Positions 8,899 through 17,207 of a stretch of DNA of 64,000 nt are shown piece by piece. Numbering within the stretch: position 1 is the stretch's first letter; the number at the start of each line of letters is the position of its first letter. The notes under the pieces were generated by a model that saw nothing but the letters and a program-made list of their open reading frames with translations, had not been told where the DNA came from and did no database searches. The translations under genes were made by a program, and so were the position numbers. Origin of the DNA: CAYSRJ01 sp964521865 (GTDB lineage: Bacteria; Spirochaetota; B62-G9; DRHN01); NCBI GenBank assembly GCA_964521865.1, contig CAZFTJ010000016.1, forward strand, positions 1-64,000. Reading direction: 5' to 3'.

Positions 8899-9327
8899 AT
8901 GAACATTATCAAATACCGACCGAGGACAATGGATCTTTTCAACTGGGACAGGATTTTCGACGGATTCTATGACGACGGATTTGACGGCGGAGCACGGGTG
9001 CCGGCAGTCGATGTTCGTGAGAATGATAAGGAGTATCTGCTGGAAGTCGAGCTGCCCGGTCTTAGTGAAAAGGACATCGAGGTCAAGATCGAAAAGGGAA
9101 ATCTGACGATCTCTTCGAAGAAGGAAGAGTCCAGAGAAGAGAAGGATAAGGAAGAGGGCTACGTACGGAAGGAGCGGCGCAGATTCAGTTTCTGCAGGAG
9201 CTTTTCACTGCCGGAGAATACGGATGCAGATAAGGTCTCGGCTACGTTCAAGAACGGGCTTCTCAATGTCACGATTCCCAAGGCTCCAGAAGCAAAGGCG
9301 AAGATGATTGAAGTCAGGGTCAAGTAA
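8899..9327 (+). CDS. hsp20: Small heat-shock protein, Hsp20/alpha-crystallin family
   Basis: This ATP-independent holdase chaperone forms oligomers and keeps unfolding proteins soluble in the cytoplasm. The 142 residues include an alpha-crystallin domain at about 35-130: 'VPAVDVRENDKEYLLEVELPGLSEKDIEVKIEKGNLTIS', then 'GYVRKERRRFSFCRSFSLPENTDADKVSATFKNGLLNVTIPK'. The latter contains the conserved A-x-x-x-N-G-V/L-L motif. The start at 8899 is fixed by CAGGAGGT eight bases upstream. An open frame further upstream is not coding-like. The gene stands alone and ends before a bidirectional terminator shared with the convergent VWA gene. Confidence 0.92.
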   Translation: MNIIKYRPRTMDLFNWDRIFDGFYDDGFDGGARVPAVDVRENDKEYLLEVELPGLSEKDIEVKIEKGNLTISSKKEESREEKDKEEGYVRKERRRFSFCRSFSLPENTDADKVSATFKNGLLNVTIPKAPEAKAKMIEVRVK

Positions 9328-9360
9328 ATCCTGTACTAAGTACGGGAGGATCCAGATAAA

Positions 9361-9390
9361 AGCCCCGGCCCGGAAGGTCGGGGCTTTTTT
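9361..9390. terminator. Bidirectional intrinsic terminator between hsp20 and the VWA gene
   Basis: AGCCCCG and CGGGGCT pair around an 11-base loop, with A residues on the left and six T residues on the right. The stem lies between two convergent genes and can act in both directions. Its T run overlaps the VWA stop codon. Confidence 0.8.
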
Positions 9391-10288
9391 ACTTGTTGGT
9401 CAGTATTTTCGTTATTGCAACGGGCAGGTCGTCGAATCTGCCGACGTACATATATCTGCCCCTTCCTTTTTTTGCCATCCGGGAATTGGTTGCCGGGTCC
9501 GAGCCGCCGAGTCCGAAAGAAATGCCGAGCACGTGGAGACGGTCGTATTTGGCCGCGATTTCAACAGGATCGCCGCCGACTGTCGACCAGCCGTCCGTTA
9601 CGATGATGCCGGTTCTGGACATTGTTTTTGATTCACAGAGCAGGGCCAGACCCTTGAGGAGGGCCTCCCGTATATTGGTTGCACCGCCGCTCGTGATATC
9701 GAGCATCGTGTCCATGAGGCTTTCGAGATTCTTGTGTTCGTTTACATGTTTTATTACAGACGCTTCGCGGGCAAAGGTCAGCACTCCATGGTAGTCATGG
9801 CGCAGCTTGCTGGCGAATACACCGGTTGCAATTGCACCGACTGCGATCTTCTCCTGGTGCATCGAGTTCGACACGTCCAACATGAGCACGTACGAGCTTT
9901 TCTGTTTTATCCGCTCGTGACAGTAAATATTCTCGTAAACAAGTGCAGGAGAGCCGATCTGCTCCTCCAGCGTCCTGTCGACGTCGAGCTCGTCGAGGCC
10001 CGGTCTGTACCGCGTGACGACTGTTTTTGTAATTCCTGAGGCGCCGGCAGCTATCTTGCGGGAGAGAAAGGTGATTTTTTGAAGAAGCATCGACCGTATC
10101 GCCGTTTTTTTCACTGAATCGGCGCGCTCCATTATCATTGAGAGGAGCTTGACCTGCAAGATTCCTGATTCGAGGTCCATGACTTTTGATATGAGCGTGT
10201 CGAAGTATTCATCGTTGAGTATGTCATTCAAGGACGGGGGAATTCGGTATAAAAGGGTGACTATGTCCTGCATACGGCCAAGCTTCAC
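9389..10288 (-). CDS. VWA-domain protein, partner of MoxR ATPase
   Basis: Proteins of this kind work with MoxR-type AAA+ ATPases as metal-dependent co-chaperones. This one has about 299 residues, with a helical N-terminal half and a VWA domain from about residue 130. The MIDAS is complete: DVSNS, then T in SGGATNIREALL, and VTDGWS. No signal peptide or membrane segment is seen, so it is probably cytoplasmic. The GTG start at 10288 has no clear ribosome-binding site. The same frame is open, without a start codon, back to a TAA at about 10355, across the stop of moxR. The moxR gene ends in an A10 run next to its stop, so start choice and possible frameshift coupling are open. Confidence 0.8.
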   Translation of the reverse strand: MKLGRMQDIVTLLYRIPPSLNDILNDEYFDTLISKVMDLESGILQVKLLSMIMERADSVKKTAIRSMLLQKITFLSRKIAAGASGITKTVVTRYRPGLDELDVDRTLEEQIGSPALVYENIYCHERIKQKSSYVLMLDVSNSMHQEKIAVGAIATGVFASKLRHDYHGVLTFAREASVIKHVNEHKNLESLMDTMLDITSGGATNIREALLKGLALLCESKTMSRTGIIVTDGWSTVGGDPVEIAAKYDRLHVLGISFGLGGSDPATNSRMAKKGRGRYMYVGRFDDLPVAITKILTNK

Positions 10289-10329
10289 GGCACTGTCTAG
10301 CCGGCCGAGCAGTCCGTTGACATCAACCG

Positions 10330-11271
10330 CTACTTTTTTTTTTCGATTGCGGTGATTTTAGCCCGGTCGATTTCCGCCTTCTGCGTCTTACCCCCGGCAC
10401 CTGCAGAGGTTTTCTTTTGGCTGTGCGTTTCAAGCGCCTTTGAAGCGAGTCTTTTTAATAGCTCGAGAAATTTCTCGTGGGAGAAGTCCTGCAGTTCTAT
10501 TTTCGTGAGAAAGGAGAGCTTTGCACAGAGAACCCATTTGTCCGGGTCATCGTCGAACGAACCGTATGTCGTAGTAAATATATCGGCGAGGTCTATAGCT
10601 CCGCGTACGGAGGAGCCTCTTCTGATCTCCTCCTCCGCCCTCGTCATCCGCGTCATTGCAACCGCAACATCGATTATATCATGGTCACTGCTTCCTGAAC
10701 GGAGTGAAACAATCCGGACCTCCTCTTCGTACGACTGGTAGACCAGATTGATGCAGATAAAACGGTCTTTCAGAGCCTCGCTGAGCTGAGAGGTGCCGAT
10801 ATACTCATCCGGGTTTTGTGTGGCGATAATCATGAAGCCGTCCTTCGCATCGACGCGGCCGAACTTCGGTATGTGTATGGTGCGCTCATCCATTGCAGAG
10901 AGCATGACATTCTGGGTGCCCTCCGGCATGCGATTCAGCTCATTGATGAGGAGAATGGCGCCGTCCAGCATGGTTGTCGAGAGGGGACCGTGAATGAAGG
11001 ATTCCTTTGTATAGCCCTTGGCGAGGACCAGCGGCGGGTCGTACCATCCGGCGAGCTTCTGCTCGGTGTAGCGTTCATCCCCGTCGATACGAAGAAATTT
11101 TCTCTTCAGATGCGTGGCAACCGCAAGAGCAATGGTTGTTTTTCCGACACCAACCGCTCCCTCGAGCAGTATATGTTTGCCCGCCTGCGCGGCAATAAGA
11201 GCGGCGGTTAATTCCTCCCGCCGTCCTATGATGTCGTGCATCTTCTGCAGTTCCTGAACGACAGATTCCAT
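10330..11271 (-). CDS. MoxR-family AAA+ ATPase
   Basis: This ATP-driven chaperone-like ATPase usually acts with a VWA protein, here encoded directly downstream. About 313 residues. Walker A GAVGVGKTT is near residue 40, Walker B is AILLINELNR, sensor 1 is FMIIATQNPDEY, and the arginine-finger region is 'LSEALKDRF'. The C-terminal part is a helical lid followed by a low-complexity KKTSAGAGGKTQKAE tail ending in KKK. The ATG at 11271 is preceded by AGGTCAAAGG. The frame extends 46 codons further upstream, but that stretch is Cys/Phe-rich and unlike the family. The gene ends in AAAAAAAAAAGTAG, a slippery-looking run at the stop codon. Confidence 0.88.
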   Translation of the reverse strand: MESVVQELQKMHDIIGRREELTAALIAAQAGKHILLEGAVGVGKTTIALAVATHLKRKFLRIDGDERYTEQKLAGWYDPPLVLAKGYTKESFIHGPLSTTMLDGAILLINELNRMPEGTQNVMLSAMDERTIHIPKFGRVDAKDGFMIIATQNPDEYIGTSQLSEALKDRFICINLVYQSYEEEVRIVSLRSGSSDHDIIDVAVAMTRMTRAEEEIRRGSSVRGAIDLADIFTTTYGSFDDDPDKWVLCAKLSFLTKIELQDFSHEKFLELLKRLASKALETHSQKKTSAGAGGKTQKAEIDRAKITAIEKKK

Positions 11272-11527
11272 GCCTTTGACCTGATGTCCGAAACCGGACA
11301 GTAAGGGTAGTACCGATATTTTCCGGGGGCTGTACTGATACTGAAATTGCAGAAAACAGGATACTGTCGTTTTGCATGAAAGTAAAGAAAATTCGCAAAC
11401 ATTTAACAATGTTTACATGCTTTTTGTACCGTAGAAAACAGAAGCGCGTCTGTTGAAATATAAGCCGAATGCTTTCGTCTTCGATATTTAAAAGGAGGGT
11501 AGATAAATGAGCCGGACCTTTCCCTCA

Positions 11528-12211
11528 TCAGTGAACAACCGGAGCAGACGGCGTATACGAGCAGATTGTATTCCTTTTCAGCACGCAACCGGTGCAGAGA
11601 GGATTTTTACGGCATATCTCCTTTCCGTGTTTTACGATGAGGGCATGGTATTCGTTGTAGAGCCTATCATCATGGGGAAGCTCATTCATGAACAGGGCCT
11701 GGACGGTATCGTAGGATTCTTTCCCCGTAAGCATGCCGAGCCTTGTAAATATACGTCTGGTGTAGGAATCGACGACGAATACGGGGATGTGATATGCATA
11801 GAGGAGTATCGAATCGGCGGTTTCAGGACCGATCCCCCTGATTCTGAGGAGAGAGCTGCGGTCGGGAGTCTCCCCTCTTTCGATGCTCTTTTTGAAGTAT
11901 AGGCTTATTTCTCTCAGCCGCAGAGCCTTCTGGTTGTGGTACCCTGACGGCCTGATTATCTCTGAAAGTATGGAAGGTTCGATTTCAATGAGAGCATCCG
12001 GGTTGAACAGCCCGCGTTTTCTGAGGCCTTCGAGCGCACGCTCGGCATTCTTCCATGCGGTGTTCTGGGTGAGCACTGCGCCGGCAGCAATTTCAAATGG
12101 AGATTCACGTTTCGGGAAGTAGAAGCCCGCAACAGGCCACCATCCCTGCGGCCCGTACTCCCGCAGAAATGACTGATAGACCTCCATCATAATATGTGAA
12201 GGGTGGGCCAC
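11528..12211 (-). CDS. HhH-GPD DNA glycosylase / endonuclease III-like, Fe-S
   Basis: This base-excision repair enzyme is related to endonuclease III and probably acts on damaged pyrimidines or mismatches. About 220 residues. The helix-hairpin-helix LLRIRGIGPETADSILLYA is at about 120-138. The catalytic aspartate lies in 'VFVVDSYTRRI'. Four cysteines in 'C-x5-C-x2-C-x7-C' near the C-terminus should hold a [4Fe-4S] cluster, although the spacing differs from canonical Nth (C-x6-C-x2-C-x5-C). A lysine in place of the Nth LPGVGRKTA motif is not seen, which suggests the monofunctional 'endonuclease III domain' subgroup. The start is either the GTG at 12211 or the ATG at 12190. It follows the radical SAM gene by under 40 bases and is probably co-transcribed. 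Confidence 0.82.
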   Translation of the reverse strand: MAHPSHIMMEVYQSFLREYGPQGWWPVAGFYFPKRESPFEIAAGAVLTQNTAWKNAERALEGLRKRGLFNPDALIEIEPSILSEIIRPSGYHNQKALRLREISLYFKKSIERGETPDRSSLLRIRGIGPETADSILLYAYHIPVFVVDSYTRRIFTRLGMLTGKESYDTVQALFMNELPHDDRLYNEYHALIVKHGKEICRKNPLCTGCVLKRNTICSYTPSAPVVH

Positions 12212-12227
12212 CGGAAAAATTCTACCC

Positions 12228-13670
12228 CTACACCTCTTTTTTCAGAAGCTCTTTTCTTCTGCTGAAGGCAAGGGACAGCGCCCTTGGAAGAGAGTCTGTT
12301 TTCAGGCCTCTGAAGGTGAGAATGCCGTCTTTTACCACTCCCTTTTTTCTCAGTTTCCTCGAGACGTATCGGATGTACTTCATGTACTTTACGTTCAAAA
12401 GCTTCCAGACGAAAAATCCGACGCGAGAGGCCAGCCAGTGCACAACTTTCCTGCTGTAGAAGTAACGGTAGCCGTGTATGAGTTTGTTCTGAAGCTTCAA
12501 CGGGCTTATGTCTTTTGGCAGAATGACCGAGTGGCTGCCGTCGTAATAGTCCCAATCATTGATGTAAATCCTGTTGGCCTCTTTCATCTGGTCGTAGAGC
12601 TTTGTGCCGGGGATGGGAAACAGTATGGAAAACTGCACCGTCGAGCTGCCGGATTCCCTGCTGAAACGTACCGTTTTTTCAATAGTTTGTTCGTTATCAC
12701 TGTCCGCACCGAGAATGAACATGGAATGGACATTGAGACCTTCGTCGACCAAGGTACGTACGGATTGCCTGATAAGCTGAACGGTCTGGCTCTTGTGGTA
12801 ATCTTTCAGGGCTTCAGGATTGACGGATTCTACTCCGATGAAAAGGGTGACGCAATTCGACCTCTTGAGCATCCGCACGAGCTCTTTGTCGCGGGCGACA
12901 TGTACGCTGAACTGGCTGGACCATCTGAAATCGAGATCCGCCCTGATCAGTTTTTCGAGGAATATCTTGGTCTTTTCGTGATTGGCGGCAAAGTTGTCGT
13001 CGTAGAAGAAACCGTGTCTGAATCCCTCTTTATACCTGGTCAGAACCTCGTCCATTACCAGGTCGGAGTCCTTGATGCGGTATCTCCTCCCGAACATCTT
13101 TGTAACGGAACAGAAGATGCAGTCATGCGGACATCCCCTCGATGCCATAAGAGGCGCGTAGGTCATATTGATCTTTTTGTTTTTATAGCCGTACCCCTGT
13201 AAAAGGCTGAGGTCCATGATGGGAACGTCGTCGATATTCACGCGGGTTCCCTGAACGATACTATCGGTGACGCGTCCCTCGAATATATCCAGAACGATAT
13301 TTTCACCTTCTCCGACACAGACCTGGTCTGCGTGCTGAAGCGCCTCGTCGGGAAGGGATGAAGGGTGCGGACCACCCATGATTATCTTCTTATCGGGGAA
13401 TTGCCTCTTTACGGCATCCGCAATTTTATAGGCCCTCTTGGCAGTGTGCGTAATGGCCGTCAGGCCGACAATATCCGCTTCCCGCAGATAGGGATGGAGC
13501 TCATCGGTCTTTTCATTGTATACCCTCACTATGTCTTCTTTGAAAACTTTCACTTCATGTCCGTTGTTTTTCAACATTGTTCCGAGAAACAGGTTTCCCA
13601 GCAGCGGAAGTTTGGTGAGGAAAAAATATACGTTAATCGGCGGCCGCGGCTCTACAAGCGCAATCTTCAT
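12228..13670 (-). CDS. Cobalamin-binding radical SAM protein
   Basis: The N-terminal 150 residues have a B12-binding Rossmann-like fold ('IALVEPRPPINVYF', 'DIVGLTAITHTAKRAYKIADAV', 'IIMGGPHPSSLPDEAL', 'VCVGEGE'). A radical SAM core follows, with the cluster motif CPHDCIFC (C-x3-C-x2-C) around residue 188 and later 'GRRYRIKDSDLVMDEV', 'FIGVESVNPEALK' and 'FILGADSDNEQ'. The protein is about 480 residues. Members of this class B family do methylations, ring closures or other radical chemistry, often in lipid, hopanoid or natural-product pathways. The substrate cannot be told from sequence. The ATG at 13670 is fixed by GGAGG six bases upstream. A sigma-70-type promoter lies about 40 bases before it. 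Confidence 0.88.
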   Translation of the reverse strand: MKIALVEPRPPINVYFFLTKLPLLGNLFLGTMLKNNGHEVKVFKEDIVRVYNEKTDELHPYLREADIVGLTAITHTAKRAYKIADAVKRQFPDKKIIMGGPHPSSLPDEALQHADQVCVGEGENIVLDIFEGRVTDSIVQGTRVNIDDVPIMDLSLLQGYGYKNKKINMTYAPLMASRGCPHDCIFCSVTKMFGRRYRIKDSDLVMDEVLTRYKEGFRHGFFYDDNFAANHEKTKIFLEKLIRADLDFRWSSQFSVHVARDKELVRMLKRSNCVTLFIGVESVNPEALKDYHKSQTVQLIRQSVRTLVDEGLNVHSMFILGADSDNEQTIEKTVRFSRESGSSTVQFSILFPIPGTKLYDQMKEANRIYINDWDYYDGSHSVILPKDISPLKLQNKLIHGYRYFYSRKVVHWLASRVGFFVWKLLNVKYMKYIRYVSRKLRKKGVVKDGILTFRGLKTDSLPRALSLAFSRRKELLKKEV

Positions 13671-13706
13671 ATTTTCCTCCATAGGTGCTTCTCTCGTAAA
13701 TAGTTT

Positions 13707-13735
13707 ATGATAATATAGGCAGGAGAACTTGTCAA
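13707..13735 (-). promoter_or_regulatory. Sigma-70-type promoter for the radical SAM gene
   Basis: On the minus strand TTGACA (13730-13735), a 17-base spacer and TATCAT (13707-13712), followed 37 bases later by the start codon at 13670. Sequence match only. Confidence 0.6.
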
Positions 13736-13939
13736 TCGTAAAGGATGCAATTTGTATTTTTACCTTAATGTATTGATACGTGAAGAGTCATGGACAGATA
13801 AAAAACCATTATCTATATTAAATGCCGGTACGGTAGATCAGCTTTTTTATCGATAAAATCGTATGCAACCGGCGAAGTAAACGTTTTATTTGTAGATACG
13901 CCAAAAAAAAGTTTGTACTTTAAGAGCGGGTATAATCGA

Positions 13940-15058
13940 ATGAGAGCTTCGGTCCTCGGCGCGGGATATATGGGAAGCGCCGTTACATTTCCGCTGTGCG
14001 ATGCCGGCTGGGAGGTGCGGCTCTGGGGCACATGGCTTGATGACGGTATAATCGATCGGTGCAGACACGGCAATCATCCGAAGCTGAAGAAGAGACTGCC
14101 GGAGAGGGTGCGTCTGTACGGCTCTCGTGAGCTCAAAGCGGCAACGGAAGAAGCCGATATACTGTTTATTGCGGTTGCCAGTGAGGGTTTTATGCCGGTT
14201 TTTGAGCGCTATCTTGCAGAAACCGCCGGAGCACGAGGCGCCTCGTATACAAAACGTACTAGAGCCGGGGTTGTCTGTGCCCTGACCAAGGGGTTTGTCC
14301 GGTACGGGAGCAGCGTATGCCGTATTTCCGATGCGGCTGAAAAGATATATGGAGATAAATTCGGTGCGTCGAAAGGCACCGGTGCGTCGGGGGAAATCGG
14401 TGCATCAAGCGGTTTGAGATGGATCGCAGTGGGCGGACCGGTCAAGGCGGTAGAGCTTTCCGGCAGGGTGCCGACCGCAACCGTGTATGCGTCTGGCGAT
14501 CCCGATCTCAAAAAAACAGCTGCCGCACTTGCAACCGATTATTATAGGATATGCGTGAGTGAAGATATATGCGGAGTCGAGCTTTCGGCCGCGCTCAAAA
14601 ATATATACGCAATGGGTGTAGGTATCTGTGACGGCATGTACAGGGCTTCGGGATACAAAGGACTGTGCCACAACTACAAGGCCCTGCTCTTCAACCAGGC
14701 GCTGAGGGAGATGGCCTTGCTGGTCCAGGCCGCAGGCGGACGCAGGGAAACTGTTTTTAACCTGGCGGGGATCGGGGACCTCTATGTCACCTCGGCATCC
14801 GGGAGAAACGGGCGCTTCGGGGCGTTTGTGGGCAGCGGCATCCCTGCCCGGGAAGCGTATGACATGATGGTCGGGCAGGGGGAGTATGTGGAAGGCTACA
14901 ATACCCTGAAGCTCGGATATGAGCTTGCACAGAGCTTCGGGACCTTTGTCATGAAGGACCTTCGGCTTATGGAGGCCCTCCACGACATCATCTTCCGCGG
15001 CAGGGAGTGCAGCGTACGGATGCGGGCTGTTTTAGCGTCAGTCGGAACCGGGCGGTGA
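13940..15058 (+). CDS. gpsA: Glycerol-3-phosphate dehydrogenase [NAD(P)+]
   Basis: It reduces dihydroxyacetone phosphate to glycerol 3-phosphate for phospholipid synthesis. The 372 residues begin at once with the Rossmann motif VLGAGYMGSAV. 'DILFIAVASEGFMPVFE', 'VCALTKGF', 'VGGPVKAVEL' and the catalytic/substrate region 'VELSAALKNIYAMGVGICDG' with 'GIGDLYVTSASGRNGRFG' follow. All are typical of GpsA, although the canonical GPS(f/h) is GGP here and a low-complexity GASKGTGASGEIGASS insert sits near residue 150. The start at 13940 was chosen because it places the Rossmann motif four residues in. Upstream AAGAGCGGG is a poor ribosome-binding site. The gene stands alone before lpxD. Confidence 0.85.
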   Translation: MRASVLGAGYMGSAVTFPLCDAGWEVRLWGTWLDDGIIDRCRHGNHPKLKKRLPERVRLYGSRELKAATEEADILFIAVASEGFMPVFERYLAETAGARGASYTKRTRAGVVCALTKGFVRYGSSVCRISDAAEKIYGDKFGASKGTGASGEIGASSGLRWIAVGGPVKAVELSGRVPTATVYASGDPDLKKTAAALATDYYRICVSEDICGVELSAALKNIYAMGVGICDGMYRASGYKGLCHNYKALLFNQALREMALLVQAAGGRRETVFNLAGIGDLYVTSASGRNGRFGAFVGSGIPAREAYDMMVGQGEYVEGYNTLKLGYELAQSFGTFVMKDLRLMEALHDIIFRGRECSVRMRAVLASVGTGR

Positions 15059-15191
15059 GGGTATTGCGTGCAGGAGTGTGTATGGGGTCGGTTTGTGTAC
15101 GGCAAAACTCAGGGTTTTCTTCCAAGTGCTGAAAAGGTGATGTGTAAAACGGTCGGTTACTGTATAATTACGATTATAATTACAATGGGGA

Positions 15192-16247
15192 ATGAATAGA
15201 GCGATGGATGCGAGAAGAGATACTGTATCATTCACAGTCGCAGAAATAGCGGACAGGGTGCACGGGAGGGTGATCGGCAACGCGAACCTCAGGGTGCACG
15301 GGGTCAGTATACCCGAAGCTATGGAGGAAAACTCGATCATTTTTATCAGGGATAAAAAAACATGGAAAGAAATGAAACCCGGTGTATCCGTCTGTCTGAT
15401 TGTATCGTTCTATCCAGATGAAGAAGGCGGCACGAACTATATTGTTATCGATCCCGACAGAAAGGATGAAGTGTTTATATCCCTCCTTCTGCTTTTTCAA
15501 GCGGACCATGCTATCAGTGACGGAATTGCGGATACGGCGGCAGTTGCCGCCGGTGCGGTCTTAGACGCCGATGTTTCAGTCGGTGAATATGCGGTCATCG
15601 GCGACAATAGCACGATCAAGGAGGGAAGCTCGGTCGGCCCGCACGTCTTTATCGGACAAAATTGTACGATCGGAAAAAACTGCACCATATACCCACATGT
15701 CAGCATTTACCCGAATACCGTAATCGGCGATGATGTCATTATCCATGCAGGTGCGGTAATCGGCAGCGACGGTTTCGGATACTCTCCTGAAAATCGTGAG
15801 CATCGAAAAATTCCGCAGATCGGCGGCGTAGAGATCGGAAGCCGTGTAGAGATCGGCGCGAATACCACAATCGATCGTGCGACAATCGGTATGACGAAGA
15901 TCGGCGACGGTACGAAGATAGATAATCTCGTTCAGATCGCCCATAATGTCGAGATCGGAAAGAACGTTATTATCTGTGCGCTGTGCGGTATATCGGGAAG
16001 CGTGAAGATCGGCAACAACGTCATTCTTGCAGGAGCTGTGGGGCTCAAAGACCATATTGTCATAGAGGACGATGTATACATCGGGGCAAAGGCCGGGGTG
16101 ATGGAGAAGGTCGTGAAAAAGGGAAGGAGGATGCTCGGAATCCCTGCCGTGGATTTCAAGACGGCTATGGAGTATTTCGCCATGCGGCCGAAACTGAAGC
16201 AGATGTTCAATGATATACGGATGATCAAGAAAAAGCTCGGTCTTTAA
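15192..16247 (+). CDS. lpxD: UDP-3-O-acylglucosamine N-acyltransferase
   Basis: LpxD adds the second acyl chain, from acyl-ACP, to UDP-3-O-acylglucosamine in lipid A synthesis. Its presence implies an LPS-bearing outer membrane. The 351 residues show the N-terminal uridine-binding domain (to about 110), then about ten hexapeptide repeats ([I/V]-G-x-x-x-x) forming a left-handed beta helix, and a C-terminal helix (PKLKQMFNDIRMIKKKL). The family's catalytic histidine is in 'QIAHNVEIG' near residue 255, and 'GSDGFGYSPENREHRKIPQIGGVEIG' is a hallmark segment. A GGGG stretch precedes the ATG. A second ATG 12 bases later is possible. Confidence 0.95.
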   Translation: MNRAMDARRDTVSFTVAEIADRVHGRVIGNANLRVHGVSIPEAMEENSIIFIRDKKTWKEMKPGVSVCLIVSFYPDEEGGTNYIVIDPDRKDEVFISLLLLFQADHAISDGIADTAAVAAGAVLDADVSVGEYAVIGDNSTIKEGSSVGPHVFIGQNCTIGKNCTIYPHVSIYPNTVIGDDVIIHAGAVIGSDGFGYSPENREHRKIPQIGGVEIGSRVEIGANTTIDRATIGMTKIGDGTKIDNLVQIAHNVEIGKNVIICALCGISGSVKIGNNVILAGAVGLKDHIVIEDDVYIGAKAGVMEKVVKKGRRMLGIPAVDFKTAMEYFAMRPKLKQMFNDIRMIKKKLGL

Positions 16248-16461
16248 TGTATCCGGACGCGACGTATCCGGATGACTGCGGTTTATCCATAAACAAAATT
16301 CTGGTCCAGCGAAGCGAAATCTTTTCCTATTGTATCAACATCCTCCAGTTTTTTAAACAGGTTTTTTACAAGAGATTACGGTCTTTAAGTTTTGTATGGT
16401 CTTTTAAGGGCCTTTTAAGCATTGGGGAATGAAGGTAAAAATCATCAGGCACGTGTGGTTG

Positions 16462-17061
16462 TCAGGAACCGGTCCGGTCGAGGTAGTCTTGCACGACCTT
16501 TTCTCTTGATTCGAGCTTTTGGAGATGGCTCTCAACGATGGTGCGGTAGTCGAGTGCACCGGTCTGAATGAGATAGAGCTCGTCCTCCCATGCATCTATG
16601 CTTATTCTACCCGGGTATTTTTCCGCCTCCTTCATGTATTTCACGGCTTCATCCCAGTAGTTGAAGGAAATTTCATAGAAGTAACGGGCGATGCCGAAGC
16701 TTTTTTTCAACTGCTCGGCGTACCGGAGGTTGAAGAAATACACGTGCTCCTTGTCGAACCGCCGTGCGAGCTGGAGATAACTGTCGATGATGAGAAGGTT
16801 TACATGCATTTTGAAAAGCTGCTGGTAGCGAAGAAAGTCGTTTTCCGTTTCTATATGAGCGAGGCTTCTCACGGGATTATCGAAGGGAGCCTTTAAAGCC
16901 CACTGCATAAAACGGATGTTCCGTTCGAGGCTCGGGTTTACCTGATAGAGGTTCATCACGTAGAGATAAAATTCTTCGGCATAGTACAGCCTGCGGGCAT
17001 GTGACGCGGACGGTACTGCAATACAGAGTAAAAAAAGGACTGTAGCAAGTATGCGCTTCAT
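16462..17061 (-). CDS. Hypothetical exported helical protein, 199 aa
   Basis: A short signal peptide (MKRILATVLFLLCIAVPSASHA) is followed by an almost entirely helical, tyrosine- and aromatic-rich protein: 'YYAEEFYLYVMNLYQVNP', 'YFFNLRYAEQLKKSFGIARYFYEISFNYWDEAVKYMKEAEKYP'. The last part resembles a degenerate TPR helix pair. No named family is recognised. It is probably periplasmic. It is divergent from guaB across 146 bases that hold the guaB promoter. Its own promoter was not found. Confidence 0.65.
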   Translation of the reverse strand: MKRILATVLFLLCIAVPSASHARRLYYAEEFYLYVMNLYQVNPSLERNIRFMQWALKAPFDNPVRSLAHIETENDFLRYQQLFKMHVNLLIIDSYLQLARRFDKEHVYFFNLRYAEQLKKSFGIARYFYEISFNYWDEAVKYMKEAEKYPGRISIDAWEDELYLIQTGALDYRTIVESHLQKLESREKVVQDYLDRTGS

Positions 17062-17100
17062 CTCATATTGTACATCGTCATTCGTCCCGATAATCTTGAA

Positions 17101-17129
17101 TTGACCTGTGCTTTTTAATGTGCTATTTT
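17101..17129 (+). promoter_or_regulatory. Sigma-70-type promoter of guaB with extended -10
   Basis: TTGACC (17101-17106), 17-base spacer, TATTTT (17124-17129) preceded by TGC, giving an extended -10. The leader to the guaB start is about 70 bases. Confidence 0.55.
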
Positions 17130-17207
17130 TAAAATTAATTTTATCGTTTTTTTATCCGATTCGATACGTGCGTATGTATCCGGTATTTATAATAAAGGAA
17201 CTACTAC

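Noticed and set aside
13913..13936. Promoter TTGTAC/TATAAT before gpsA
   Set aside because: The spacer is only 12 bases and the -10 would end four bases before the start codon.
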